NCBI GenBank assembly: GCA_023512835.1
Contig: CM042092.1
Span: 821,984-885,983 of the forward strand
DNA: 64,000 bases
DNA from: Taxillus chinensis
Taxonomy: Eukaryota; Streptophyta; Magnoliopsida; Santalales; Loranthaceae
Direction: 5' to 3'
Shown: piece after piece, positions 45,053 to 57,011 of the stretch
Layout of the letters: every line of letters starts with the position of its first letter
How positions within the stretch are numbered: the stretch's first letter is position 1
Notes under the pieces: generated by a model
What the model was told of the DNA's origin: nothing
What the model saw: only the letters and a program-made list of their open reading frames with translations
Database searches by the model: none
Made by a program: the position numbers and the translations under genes

Positions 45053-46297
45053 TGTTGGATCAAACCCAGAATTTGGATAATGCTGATAAAGCCTTATGTA
45101 ATTTGATCTGAGATCTTTTGTGTTTATTTGATCATTGCAGAAGGTATGTTACTAATCCAAAGATGCACTCGTGAGAGCAAAGCTAAGGACAGGATACATA
45201 ATCCTGATCCGGACAAGAGTGAGTGTCGTCAAACACTTGGTAAATAACCAAGTAACAAATACATACGGAATGAGGAACAATCCTACGGACTAAGAACTTA
45301 AAGGATAAGTGCGGAGTAAGGAAACTAGATGCGGAGTAAGGAAACCAGGATGCGGAGTAAGGAATCCGGATTTATTACTCGCCCGGAGTAAGGAACTTAC
45401 ATACGGAGTAAGGAACTTACATACGGAGTAAGGAACTTACATGCGGAGTAAGAAAGCGCTGACACGGAATAAGTCATCAGACTTTTCAAGACTCGCCCGG
45501 AGTAAGGAACTTACATGCGGAGTAAGGAACTTACATGCGGAGTAAGGAACTTACATGCGGAGTAAGGAAGCGCTGACACGGACTAAGGATTCCAGTACTG
45601 AATAGATACGGAGTAAGCAACCACTGACACGGAGTAAGGTTCCGAGCTTCATTAACTACGGAGTAAGGAAAATTACACCGGACCAAGAAGACATTGCTCC
45701 AACTAAACCGCATTTAAAGTTATCAGCTCGTGGTGTCCCGATGTAAGACGAATGTATTGAGAACCTGAAGAATCTTACACGTGGATCATCCGGATATGTG
45801 GACACAACCTTAATTGTATCTCGGAACTCACAAAGACATTTATACTCTTCAAATCCAAGATCTTGAGCTCCACAATCCGCAGCAGTTAAGGCAGAGAGAT
45901 TACCGAGGGATAGTTAGTGCGGAACGCATTCCAGAACTACAAGTTCCAAGGTTGTCTCTTAGGAATGTTTTGTATAAATATTCATACTTATACTTTATGA
46001 AAAAATAGAAGTTGAGACGTAAAAAAAAAACAAAAGAAAATAAGAGCGTCATCATCTTTGGAGATAGAACTTGGCTAGAGTGTGAGTTCCTTTTGTAAAC
46101 AGAGTGTAAGAGAGTGTTTGCTTCTATTTTGTTGTAATCACCTTGTGATAATAAAACAAAATACTTCCACTATCTGGTTATCTTCCGCAGTGATTCTATC
46201 ACTAAAACTAGATAAGTGTTTGTGTCTTGAGAGAAAAGAAAGAGTTCGAATAAGAGCCTATTCACCCCCCCCCCCTTTAGGCTCCAAGGGACCATCA
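45053..46297 (+). repeat. Copia 3' LTR
   Basis: The LTR is 1245 bp and pairs with 33491-34733. It carries the GGAGTAAGGAA array and a longer C run. Confidence 0.94.
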
Positions 46298-46663
46298 GTA
46301 GGGTATAGGGGTATAGGTCACCTACTGAGCTTATGACACACTCCTACTTTTGTTGTTATTTGTTGTTGTTTGTCTTTTAGGTATTGCCAGAGGCTAGCGA
46401 AGGCTTTCCTTCCAAGAGGACATTGGATATGTGTACTTTTATGTATCTCTGTTATGATGTATTGTTTGAGATGTTTTCTGTATGATAATATGGAGGTGTA
46501 GTACATGATTACTCTTGATGTATGATTTTATATGATTTTATGTTAGGACATTACCTGTGATTTTGTCTCTTTTGGTGATTGTCACCAACTCCTTGACCCT
46601 TTGGGTGTGGACAAGGGGAAGTCATGTTTCCGATTCTAAGTTTCTGGAATCGGGAGCGTGACA
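46298..46663 (+). mobile_element. LTR fragment, right side of the Copia target
   Basis: It continues the LTR cut at 33490: 'ggtcacctactgagctt', 'ctcttgatgtatgat', 'caccaactccttgacccttt', 'ggggaagtcatgttt', and the terminal GGGAGCGTGACA ending at 46663. It belongs to the Tk1 LTR family in plus orientation. Confidence 0.65.
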
Positions 46664-47017
46664 CACACTTTTCCCAGCTTATATATATTTCTATAGTTTA
46701 ATAAATCCCAAAAATAATAAATAAACTCTTAGGGTCACGAATTTCAAATTTAACCCAATTATAGTTAAAACTATCATATCAATGAGCACATCACTATCCA
46801 AATGTTTTTATATTTAAATAACAACCCATGCATAACATCACTTGAAAATACCCTAAAAACCCAACAAATCCACCAGAATATCTTTTCGGGGCCTCGACTC
46901 CGAATCTGACTCGAGTACTATTAAAACATTCATATTGATAACGGCATTACTGCTCAAATAGTTTCATCCCCATAAAATGACTATCTCACAACTTTACCCA
47001 AAACACTTGTCTTTATA
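46664..47017 (-). mobile_element. Decayed minus-oriented LTR tail
   Basis: The order matches 6300-6660: 'agggtcacgaatttcaaatt', 'ggggcctcgactccgaatc', 'aaaatgactatctcac', ending 'cttgtctttata'. It is a truncated old copy of the Tk1 LTR family. Confidence 0.65.
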
Positions 47018-47116
47018 AGTCCATACACCTTTTTCGTAACAATTTATGAGCAGCAGACTTTCAATATGCTTCCCATACCCAATTTATTAACTAGTAACAT
47101 TGAAAATAGAAATTAC

Positions 47117-48141
47117 TAGGGGTGGTTAGAAACTTATTTAGACCAATAAATGAACCGAACCGAACAAACCGAAAATATACGGTTTTAAAAATTGGTTTGG
47201 TTTATTTGGTATGAAATTTTAAAAGACCAATATATTATGGTTGGTTTATAGTTTAGCTATTTCAGTGATTGAACCGATCGAATATAATATAATTTATATT
47301 TGAAGACTCCATCTCTCTTACAAGCATTAATGGACAGACCGAAAGTGTTGATGGTAGACAAATTGTCCTTTGTTGATTTCATGTCTATTTGTTTCTTACA
47401 ACCATTGAGTGTTAATGGTAGACAAATTGTCCTCAGTTTTTTTGTCGAAAAATATTTCTTTTCCATGTAAATATTTTATACAGTCTTCTTGTTTAGTGTC
47501 TCATCTTGCACCATTTTTTAATGACACGAATGAGTAGGCTGATGATTTTTATCATTACCATCATTATTAATTATTATTATTATACTTTATATTAAACGAA
47601 AGTAGAAAGGTGATGAAGCATGTGTACTTAGGAGGATGGTCAGGGGTGGTCATGTATTTAGATCCAATAGTATACACATGGCATCATTTGGTTGGGGTCA
47701 TTGAGGCTCAGATTAGTAGGCTCTAACATTAATTGTGGGTACTAGTGGTACTGTATTCATTTTTTTAAAAGAAACAGAAATTGCAATCAAACTACGGAGG
47801 TTGAAGATAAGCTCGGTTTAATTGGGTTAACCTAATTGACCTGACCGAATCGTCGGTCGGGTTAATCCAATTTTTTTTTTTGGATTAGGTGGTTTGGTTA
47901 ATCCATCCTACCTGATCGAGAATTAAAAATCGGTTTAAGCATATGGTTTAAATCGCCCAACTCGACTGATGAACACCTCTATCAAAAACTGATGAATCAA
48001 ACTGAAAACTTATGCATCAAACCAAACTGAGATCGATAGTTTTCCATTTTTGTTGGTTGGTCATGGTTTGTTATTTTTCAAAATTGAAGGTCTCTAGTTT
48101 GGTTTTAAAATACTACATAAACTGACTGATGCTCACCCCCA
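47117..48141. mobile_element. Non-autonomous hAT-like element, about 1 kb
   Basis: It begins TAGGGGTGGTTAG and ends GCTCACCCCCA, near-inverted termini of hAT type. Flanks 'gaaattac' and 'ataattac' agree in 6 of 8 bases, consistent with a diverged 8-bp duplication. Subterminal 'gaaccgaaccgaac' on the left and 'catcaaaccaaactg' on the right resemble each other in inverted orientation. A second set of hAT-like ends may lie inside (47641 and 47981). No transposase is present. A 23-base segment with 'gatggtagacaaattgtcct' occurs twice (47350-47370 and 47412-47432). Confidence 0.5.
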
Positions 48142-48149
48142 ATAATTAC

Positions 48150-48795
48150 AAGGCTACTTATGGATTGAACAACCCCCAAACAAAATCAATTAAATGTGAT
48201 AAAACTAATATAACCAAGTTTACACCACATTTTGAGCAAAATTGGGGTTTATACCCCAAAAACTCGCCCACTCAATTGTGATAATATTTTTCACAAACTT
48301 AGTTGATTCACATGAGTTTCTTACAAACATGTTAAGTTCATCATTGTTAACCTCATGGTATCATCTAATTCGTTATATAACACCAATTTTACAAAACCCC
48401 TAATTCATAGGGTTCATTCTACATGTTTATTATCCTCTTAAATCATGTTGTTATGAACCAATATCATGGACAGAGTATAATCACCTACCTGAATTGATCA
48501 TTGAAGGTTGGCAAGTCCCCAAATCATCGAATCTTCAAACCTTCTCTTCCTCCTCTAGCTCTCCTTCTCAAACACAAGAAAACCCAATATTACGTACTAA
48601 CTTCCCTTTTCTTCCCTTTATTCTTATATTTATTTTCTTTTATTTATTTTATAATACTAAAAAATTTATTGATATTAAAAAAATCACTATATGAGGTCCT
48701 GAGCTCCAAATTGAACATAATTATAGTCAAAATGTTTGTATTGATGGCCATATTACTATTTAGATATTCTCATCATCAAAGAATGACTAACTAGG
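48150..48795 (-). mobile_element. Decayed minus-oriented LTR tail
   Basis: The sequence follows the order of the second half of the Tk1 LTR: 'cctaattcatagggttcat', 'aatcacctacctgaa', 'tctagctctccttctc', 'ctgagctccaaattgaacat', 'atgactaac'. It is AT-rich and heavily substituted. Apparent ORFs at 48494-48794 are not genes. Confidence 0.55.
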
Positions 48796-48797
48796 TC

Positions 48798-49059
48798 TAG
48801 AGATGATAATAGGATAAGGATAACGTTGACTCAAAAACTTGTCCCAATAAGAGGAGGGGTGAGGTGGGTACTCAACATAACTCGCGATATTGTCATCTAT
48901 ATATGCTATGAGATAGGTCACCTATGCCCTGAACTCGTGACAAGTTAAACAATCTCATCTTAAACCTACCCCCAACCCGATTATATCGATTCCAAATTTG
49001 TTCCAATAGGGTCAGAATAGGACGGATATCTGACATGACCTACCCCATTGCCACCCCTA
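48798..49059. mobile_element. Short hAT-like (MITE-size) element
   Basis: It begins TAGAGATGATAAT and ends ATTGCCACCCCTA, close to the ends of the large element at 57565-62450. The ~260 bp length and lack of an ORF suggest a miniature derivative. An 8-bp duplication is not clear, so the call is tentative. Confidence 0.4.
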
Positions 49060-49280
49060 TAGCTAACTCAACATATTACCCAAAAATATGAATATTTATT
49101 TGACTAAATTATGAGTAAAGCATTATTAAATTATTGTGCTAATAAAATACTATCACGCTAGATGTGTACAAAAGCTTACATAAAAAGGACTTACAAATTG
49201 GCTTTTTTTTTGGTTATTGGAATGCAACTGAACATATATGTGAGAAATATGTAAAAACATTAGTTGTGAATTCTAAAATT

Positions 49281-49442
49281 TTAACTAAATTTATCTACAT
49301 AAAATAATATGAATCATAAATTATACTCGATTTGTTGTAGCTAGCGGGTACCTTGATGTTTTAATTTTAATAAAATTTATAATAAAAATATAAATTTTAA
49401 ATATAATTTATGACATTATTTTATATAAATAAATTTAACTAA
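49281..49442. repeat. MITE-like inverted repeat
   Basis: A left arm (49281 onward, 'ttaactaaatttatctacat') and a right arm ending 'ttatataaataaatttaact' at 49440 pair over about 45 bases with few mismatches, around an AT-rich centre with 'gctagcgggtacc'. The family is not identified. Confidence 0.55.
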
Positions 49443-49800
49443 GAGCATCCACAATAGGTTCCTTATAATCTAACTTTTCCTATAATTTATGAAAAAAAAC
49501 ATACAAAATCATCAAAAACTCATTTGCAGCGGGTTTCCTAAAATAAGGTATAGGAATAGAGAATGAATAATAAATGAAAAGATATTTAGGAATTTACTAT
49601 TCATCCCTAAATGTTTTCTCTATAATTTTTTAATATATATATTAAACTTGTAACTTTTTGATTAGTTATAATAAATGAAAAGATGATAGAGAAATAATAT
49701 AAAATAAATTAAATAATAAATATAAATAGAAATAGAGAATGGAATGTTTAATATTTTTAAAAATTAATTAAATTTTTTATTATTTATTCCCGCAAATAAA
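49443..49800. other. AT-rich intergenic stretch with a MITE-like start
   Basis: It starts 'gagcatccacaatagg', a sequence typical of the ends of some plant miniature elements. I cannot find a matching right end. No gene is seen. Confidence 0.4.
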
Positions 49801-49812
49801 AATAATAAAATT

Positions 49813-49839
49813 GACGTGTATAAAATACACGCGCGCGTG
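49813..49839 (+). promoter_or_regulatory. Candidate promoter elements upstream of MFP2
   Basis: 'GACGTG' (49813-49818), a TATA-like 'TATAAAAT' (49819-49826) and a perfect 12-base palindrome CACGCGCGCGTG (49828-49839) lie together about 300 bases before the start codon. CGCG cores are bound by CAMTA-type factors in plants. No transcript evidence supports their use. Confidence 0.4.
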
Positions 49840-50130
49840 ATTCGAAGAAATCAGATCAAATTTGTCAAATGTCAAATATCATTTTATGATACCTAATCGT
49901 CACCATTGTTGTTTTGTTTATCTGCCACGACTCGTCTGCGTCACTCGATAGCCTTGAAACTTGAGAGACGTCAATCGCGCTCGACTCGACGACTAGTCCC
50001 ATAATTACGAATTCACAGAAATCAGATCAAGTTTGTGGCTGCAACTGATCTCTCTCCGACACAAACACACACGAAACCCAAACACAACCAGAAACTGTGA
50101 TTCACTGAAAACAAAACGAAGCAAAACAAG

Positions 50131-53100
50131 ATGGTAAGCGCTGCAGAGGGAAGAACAGTGATGGAGGTGGCTGCCGATGGGATTGCTCTCATCACCCTCA
50201 TAAACCCTCCCGTCAATTCCCTCTCTTTGGATGGTAATTTCGCCCACTCCACTCCACCCCCTGGATTTCACCATCAATTTGTTTTGAATTATTGGGAACT
50301 TTTTGTGTTCCAAATTGTTGTTAACACATGCATGGATTCACGTAATGTAATTGTGCAAGCAAGCAATATGGCATATGTATGTTAGCTGTTTCGTTGTTTC
50401 TTCGGATTTAGCACTGATGTTAATTCTATTTCATTTGTTTTCATGTTATAAAACAACTGTGGTTTGGCTTCTGCTCCGTGATCCCTATTTTTGCTCACAA
50501 CGAAACAAACACCCATTATTGGACTTTCTCCATCTTTTTTTCCGTGTATCAGTCTTACAGAGCTTAAAAGAAAATTACGACGAAGCCCTGCGTAGAAATG
50601 ATGTTAAGGCAATGGTTATTACGGGTATGGGAAGATCCCTGGTTTCATAATTTTTGTCGACCAACCGACAACCGTAGGTAAATGAACCTGGCAAGCAACT
50701 AAACTAACACGCTTTTTTCTTGCTGGGGGCTGGGGCAGGTGCCAGAGGTGTGTTCTCTGGTGGCTTCGACATTTCTGCATTTAGCGGACTCCAAGGAGGG
50801 ACGGGTACGTTTGTTCTTGTTTTGCATTGAACACCTTTAATGTTTTGCTACAGACATGCATATCTGCTAAATTTTGAGCTGCGACTGGTTACAGTGGAGC
50901 AGCCTAAGTCTGGTTATATATCCGTGGAGTTTCTCACTACCATTTTAGAAGGTATATCGTAGATTCCTAAGTTTTTCTGTTATTACTTTTAAGTTTTACT
51001 CAACTGTATGATGATGGAAGTAGTTTGAGTCTCGTGTTTACTATCTGCTATCTTCATGTTTGTCTTGATATACCTCTCAGGTTCCAGAAAACCTTCGGTT
51101 GCTGCTATAGATGGTGTTGCTTTAGGAGGGGGTTTAGAGGTTGCAATGGTATGTGTTCTAGCAACCCTCCCCCCCTCTCCCCCTCCCCCCCATGAAAATG
51201 TCAAATTCATGTCCATTTCATTTTTGTTGTTTCTTCAGGCTTGCCATGCTCGAATATCTACTTCGAATGTAAAACTGGGCTTACCTGAACTTCAGCTTGG
51301 ATTAATTCCTGGATTTGGAGGTGTGGATTATTATTTGGTTTTTATGCAGTGTAAAATTTTTGAATCTTTCCCAATGTAGCAGAATGAACCTGTTTTTTTT
51401 TTTTTTTTTATTAAGCTGCTTCAATAAATTTCTCCATCTACGTTATGCAACAATTTCAAAGTGGATATCTGGGAAGAGTTTTGTAAACACTGTCTCATTT
51501 TAAGCACTGTCATTAGCGCTGCTGATAAACAGAGTATTTAAGATGTTATAAACCTTTATGTACTCACAAGAGTACCCAGATTATGGTATAATATGGTTAA
51601 CGGAAGTTTTGTATGCAATAACCAATGTTTGCCCTTTGCACCAAGGAAAGTATATTTTTTTAAGTTTGAAAGGTGCTACAAGTACATTAAAGAGGACATG
51701 AAAACCAAATAAAAGGGTTATTAGAAAATGAATTGGGCATAAGCTTAATATTTGGTGGGGGATTTGGGCATACAGACATCAAGATGGCCTTATATGGTCT
51801 ACTTTTCTTATTTGAAAATTGAAATAGTTTTGAGAAGGCCTGGCTAAACATAAGTCTGACATATCATAGTATATAGACACTTTTAGATGAAAGACATGCA
51901 ATTGAATGTTCACACGTCCTCTTTCTATTTATGGCTTTGTCATTATGAAGCCTTTATTTATTTTTGTGTTTTTTTGGATGTGTTTCATTCTCCTGAATTA
52001 TCTCAGGAACACAACGCCTTCCACGCCTTGTTGGCCTCTCCAAGGCCCTTGAAATGATGCTGGTAGGTGTTTAATTGCTGCACTTTCTTGATATGCTGAC
52101 TATTTTGACTTAAAGATTGGTTATTATTTTACATTCACCTCTGTTTCTAGATGTCAAAACAAATTAAAGGTGAGGAAGCTTTCAATTCAGGCCTTGTGGA
52201 TGCCATAGTTTCACCAGATGAGTTGGTCAGAACTGCTCGCCAGTGGGCCATAGATATTTTAGAATGCCGGAGACCATGGGTTTCTAGTCTCTACAAGACT
52301 GACAAGGTAGAACCCCTTGGAGAGGCAAGGGAAATACTGAAATTTGCAAGAGCTCAGACACGAAAGCAAGCTCCTAATCTCCAACATCCATTAGTTTGCA
52401 TCGATGTCATCGAAGATGGTATAGTTTTAGGTCCCCGTGCTGGCCTATGGAAGGTTATTGTCCCTCTCCAGTTTAGTTTGGTTCCCTTTTAGTTACAGAA
52501 TGCAACCAATGAAATTACATCTGACGTTGGCAGGAAGCTGAAGCTTTCCAAAGACTTCTGAAGTCTGAAGCTTGCAAAAGTTTGGTCCATGTTTTCTTTG
52601 CTCAGCGGGGAACCACAAAGGTGTGAGTAGAACCAGATTTTCTGGAGGTTTTGTTGATTTGTTGTGATTTTATATAGAATTTAAACTATATCATAACCCA
52701 GATGCTATCTAAATTTCAGTCATAATGGTTGTCACAGTGTCCTAACGAAAATTCTGATCTCTATGGCTTTCTTTTTCTTTCGCTTTTAGTTAAATGAGGG
52801 TGTAAGATAAGACAATATCTTTGTAATCCAAGTTTTCATACTTTTTTATAGACTTTATGCAAAATTTTCTGTTAATTGACTTAATTTCGCCCCACTAATT
52901 GTGCACCTTTCCATGTAATAAACGTCAACCTTAATTCTGATTTTGGACTTCTAGTCTTTGCTCCTTGTTGCTTTATCCATTGATGCTGGCTATGCTTACT
53001 GTCTCTACTCTGAAACAGGTTCCTGGAGTGACTAACCTGGGTTTGGCACCTCGAAGAATAAGAAAGGTTGCCATAGTTGGTGGTGGTTTAATGGGCTCTG

Positions 53101-55542
53101 GCATTGCCACAGCGTTGATTCTTTGTAATTATCCAGTCATCTTGAAAGAAGTAAATGAAAAGTTCTTACAAGCTGGGATAGATAGAGTCAGAGGTTAGCC
53201 CATGTGAAGACTCATTTTATTTCAATGCCTGTTTGAAAAATTATTTCTAGTTGTTGGTACTGAAATGTACCATTAGTATAGTTTAATGTTTTAGTCTCAA
53301 CTCACATATTTTAAAATTCAAATTTCCTTTAGCTGTTTCTATTGACATAAATGTTATTGTTCCTTCCATTTAGCCAACTTGCAAAGTCGAGTTAAGAAAG
53401 GGAAGATGACTCAGCAGAAACTTGAAATGGCTCTTTCTCTTCTTCAGGGTACACTGAATTATGAAGGTTTTAAAGATGTGGACCTGGTCATAGAGGTAGT
53501 TAAATTAGCCCCCACCAAACCTTATTTCTTGATTTTTAAAATTAATGATAAAGATCTCATTAGTTTTTGGTTTTAATAAACAGGCTGTTATTGAGAATGT
53601 CTCTTTGAAGCAACAAATATTTGCTGATCTTGAAAAATACTGCCCATCACATTGCATTCTTGCCAGTAACACCTCTACAATTGACTTTAATCTAATTGGT
53701 AACAAGACCAAATCACATGATCGAATTATTGGGGCCCATTTCTTCAGGTAGTATTTGGTCTATTACCTTTTTCTTTCATCCTTTTGGTGCCTTTCTTTTG
53801 GGACTCCTGATTGGCTTATATTTGTATTGCAGCCCTGCTCACATTATGCCTTTACTGGAAATTGTTCGTACTCAGAGAACATCTCCACAAGTCATTGTTG
53901 ACTTAATAGATGTTGGGAAAAAGATAAAGAAAACCCCTGTTGTTGTTGGCAACTGCACGGGCTTTGCAGTCAACAGGATGTTCTTTCCATATACCCAAGC
54001 TGGTCTTTTGCTTGTAGACCATGGTGCGGACATCTATCAAATTGATAAAGCAATTACCAAATTTGGAATGCCAATGGGCCCATTCAGGTACTTGATAGTT
54101 TGTTACGGAAACCATATGATGTATTTTAATTTACTTATTTAATCAATATTAGCAAAAATAAATAAATAAATGATATCCTGGTTCTAAGGCTGTTTTTTTG
54201 AAATGCCCCCTAATCACATAGAACTGGCTTGGAACATTTTTATCATGCAGGCTGGTAGATCTTGTTGGTTCTGGTGTGGCAGTTGCTACTGGGATGCAAT
54301 ATCTTGAGAGTTTTCCTGAAAGGATCTATAAGTCAATGTTAATCCCGCTCCTACAAGAAGATAAAAGAACAGGTACAACATTTGTTCTTCAGAACTTTGA
54401 GCTGCCATTGAATTCTTATATGGTTTCTTCATAATTTTTTTGGTCATGCTATGCATCTTGGTTCAGGTGAGACATCTCGCAAAGGTTTTTATGTTTATAA
54501 TGATAAACGAAAAGCTAGCCCAGATCCTGAAATAAAAAAGTATGTTGAGAAGGCAAGGGAAATTTCTGGTGCAGCATTTGACCCTAAGGTCTCTCTCTCT
54601 GTCTCTCTATAGACCACTTTCCATCTTTGGATGTTATACTGTTACTGTACAATTCCAAAGGCCATGATTGGTTCCTTAATAATCTCCTTGCCTCATTCAC
54701 TTTCATTTTCTGTATATGGCTCATTAACTACAAGCTTAATATAATATTAATGATCTCTGTTTAATCTTTCTTCTTATTGATGATTTCATTAAATTTGGAA
54801 GCAGCTAATGAAGCTGGCAGATCAAGACATCGTGGAAATGATATTTTTCCCTGTGGTGAATGAGGCCTGCCGCGTCCTAAATGAAGGTATTGCAGTGAAA
54901 GCGGCAGACCTTGATATTGCTTCCATTATGGGCATGGGCTTCCCACCTTACAGGTTTGTGGCTTCAATTTTTTTTTAAATGACTTAATTCTACTCCATAA
55001 TTGTCTGCCATAACAATACCTGATTTTCCAGAGGCGGGGTATTGTTCTGGGCCGATGCTGTTGGGTCCAAATATATATATTCAAGACTTGAGGAATGGTC
55101 AAATAAGTTTGGGGGATTCTTCAAGCCTTGTGCCTATCTGGCTGAAAGAGCTTCTATTGGGGCTCCCCTGGTGAGAATCCAACAAATTTGGAAACTGTTT
55201 GCTGTGCGTTCTTTAACTTCCATTATTTGTCCTTGTTTTAATAATCGTCTACCACGGATGCTTGCTTCTAAACTACTGTCATAAATATCTGCAAGGAGGA
55301 ACTTTTTTTTTTAGTAATCCTCTAAAGCCATGTAGTGAACGTAAGGGGAGGAAAAATGCTCTTTACAAAATTAACTGGCTACAATTCATCCCCTGTGAAG
55401 TCATTGCCAGTTGTAATGCTTTTTTACCTTATCACAGATGGATGATTCTCTATTAGATTGCCTCAGTTGCTTCTTTAATCATTATCTTTGATCTCCTTCA
55501 TCGCAGAGTTTGCCTGTGAAGCAAGTGAAATCTAGGCTCTGA
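50131..55542 (+). CDS. MFP2: Peroxisomal fatty acid beta-oxidation multifunctional protein MFP2, 18 exons
   Basis: MFP2 hydrates 2-trans-enoyl-CoA and oxidises L-3-hydroxyacyl-CoA with NAD in peroxisomal beta-oxidation, important for oil use in seedlings and jasmonate formation. Exons deduced from GT-AG junctions: 50131-50233, 50553-50624, 50739-50804, 50895-50951, 51081-51148, 51239-51320, 52007-52062, 52151-52453, 52534-52620, 53019-53193, 53374-53495, 53584-53747, 53833-54087, 54251-54372, 54467-54588, 54805-54953, 55032-55170, 55507-55542. They total 2178 bases, 725 codons, the length I know for Arabidopsis MFP2. The crotonase half has '[11 protein letters not shown]' with Glu119 and '[14 protein letters not shown]' with Glu139, the catalytic pair. 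The dehydrogenase half has the nucleotide loop '[12 protein letters not shown]' (residues 315-326), '[10 protein letters not shown]', and His449/Glu461 at the catalytic dyad positions. The C-terminus SRL is a peroxisomal targeting signal. MFP2 rather than AIM1 because of '[19 protein letters not shown]' and '[19 protein letters not shown]'. No stop or frameshift is seen. Confidence 0.95.
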
Positions 55543-57011
55543 GATGTTTCCTCCCTCCCTTCATGCGGCTGTTCTTATTATCTTCCTTTCCTTGGAGGTT
55601 AGAACTAGATTTTTTTTTTATGAGGTAAGAACTGAATAATGTATACAACATATATGAGAGAAGATGCGAGAAAATGTTGCTTTTGTTGCTTGTATGTCCA
55701 TCCAAAATAATCTTGGTGCCACTGCCGCCAATACCACATTCTTGTTCCTATAAATACATCAGATAGATTTTGACATGGGGACTCAAAAATAAATTATTAT
55801 TTTATATTGATTTAGCATTCTTTTATTAAAAATTAATAATAAAATGAACAAGAAATGGCCAGCACACCCCTCTCAAACAGCAGTTCACAATTGACGGTTA
55901 ACAAAAGTCATGGCAGCAGTGACCTAGATGTGTCCGACAGTGGGAGAAGTGTGCACGTAGCCAGTGTTTTCACCCTAGGTTCGTCAGAACTGTATCAATT
56001 TTTTACTAATTTATATAGGAATGGCTAAATCTTTGATTGGCGGTGTGCTTTCTATCTTCAATCAGATTGGCACATTTGAATTTACTGTTGTGCATCAGCT
56101 ATTTGTTTTACAATGTCCTTGTTCATAATCTAAAAGTATGCAGTAATTCAAAATTGCAAGTGTTCCTGGTTGTGTATGCAACTAGTAGATAGAAAATAGA
56201 GAGGTAAAGTTTTAGGGAAATTAAAACCAAAATCACAAGAAATAAATTGTTTCAAATAAAGTCTCGGAAATGATTAATAAAATGAAACCTAATAAAGCAA
56301 ACAGGTCTATAACAAAATAATTAATGACAGCTGAAATATATGCACCTAATGCTGCCCTTGTCTTTCGTTTCCGTGACTACTTCAAGGTCTCCAATACCAA
56401 GTGGCTCAACTTGGCATGCGACTAACACTGACGTGGAATGAAAACTAAATATACATGCATCATGTCCTTAAACTTACGACGTGACATTCTCTCACGGGTA
56501 AGTTGTGATTGTTGGCATCACTTTTCATGTTATAATATTTTTACTACAATGTTTCTCACTTCCTAATGTCAACAATGGAGAGATAGCATCCAAGATTGTC
56601 CAATGTGTTCGCATATTTTCTTTCCTTGCTTTGTGCCACCCTAAATACTCCAGTTGTGTGGAGGCGAATATGTGCAAGATATTACTTGGTTGACCTAGCT
56701 TCGTGAGCTTCCTACGTTGGAATGATGTCAACCTCGAGTGTTGGTGAGTTATCACAAACAGGTTAGACTTTCTTTGATATCATTTGTTGCAAATGGGCCA
56801 GACTTTGCTACCAAACATTGTTCATGCGATGCCCTCAACAGGCCAGCTTGGTTGCACTTAAACTAATGACATACTCCTAGCACGTTTGAAGGGGGCTCCA
56901 TATCACTTTGCATGCGTTACATAATGACCCACATCATGTTCTTAAACTCAGGGGCAGAGGCAGTGGCATTAGGGTAGGAAACTAGAAATCAGAATAGAGG
57001 GAGATGATTAT
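55543..57011. other. MFP2 3' untranslated region and intergenic DNA
   Basis: The first ~250 bases should be the 3' untranslated region. 'aataaa' near 55790 is a possible polyadenylation signal. The rest holds no ORF with recognisable content and no clear repeat, although 56340-56900 ('cctctcacgggtaagttgtg') has the flavour of a decayed retroelement. Confidence 0.6.

Larger units (their letters stand above)
33491..46297 (+). mobile_element. Sirevirus-like Ty1/Copia element, 12.8 kb
   Basis: LTRs at 33491-34733 and 45053-46297 (TG...CA) are flanked by the exact duplication GTAGG (33486-33490 and 46298-46302). The order gag, protease, integrase, reverse transcriptase, RNase H is that of Copia. 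The great length, two zinc knuckles in gag, and about 4.4 kb after pol with a further coding region fit Sireviruses. Coding regions are broken. The two LTRs differ at few positions, so the insertion is not very old. Confidence 0.92.

Noticed and set aside
46664..47017. Direct joining of this LTR tail to the one at 1-695 as a single interrupted LTR
   Set aside because: Both are the same part of the LTR in the same orientation, so they cannot be two halves of one copy.
48494..48794. Two overlapping Phe/Ile-rich ORFs suggesting a membrane protein
   Set aside because: The frames lie in a T-rich decayed LTR and overlap each other; hydrophobicity follows from T-rich codons.
50131..55542. Assignment of the beta-oxidation gene to AIM1
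   Set aside because: The C-terminal half and the SRL end fit MFP2. AIM1 proteins normally end in SKL and differ in the regions quoted.
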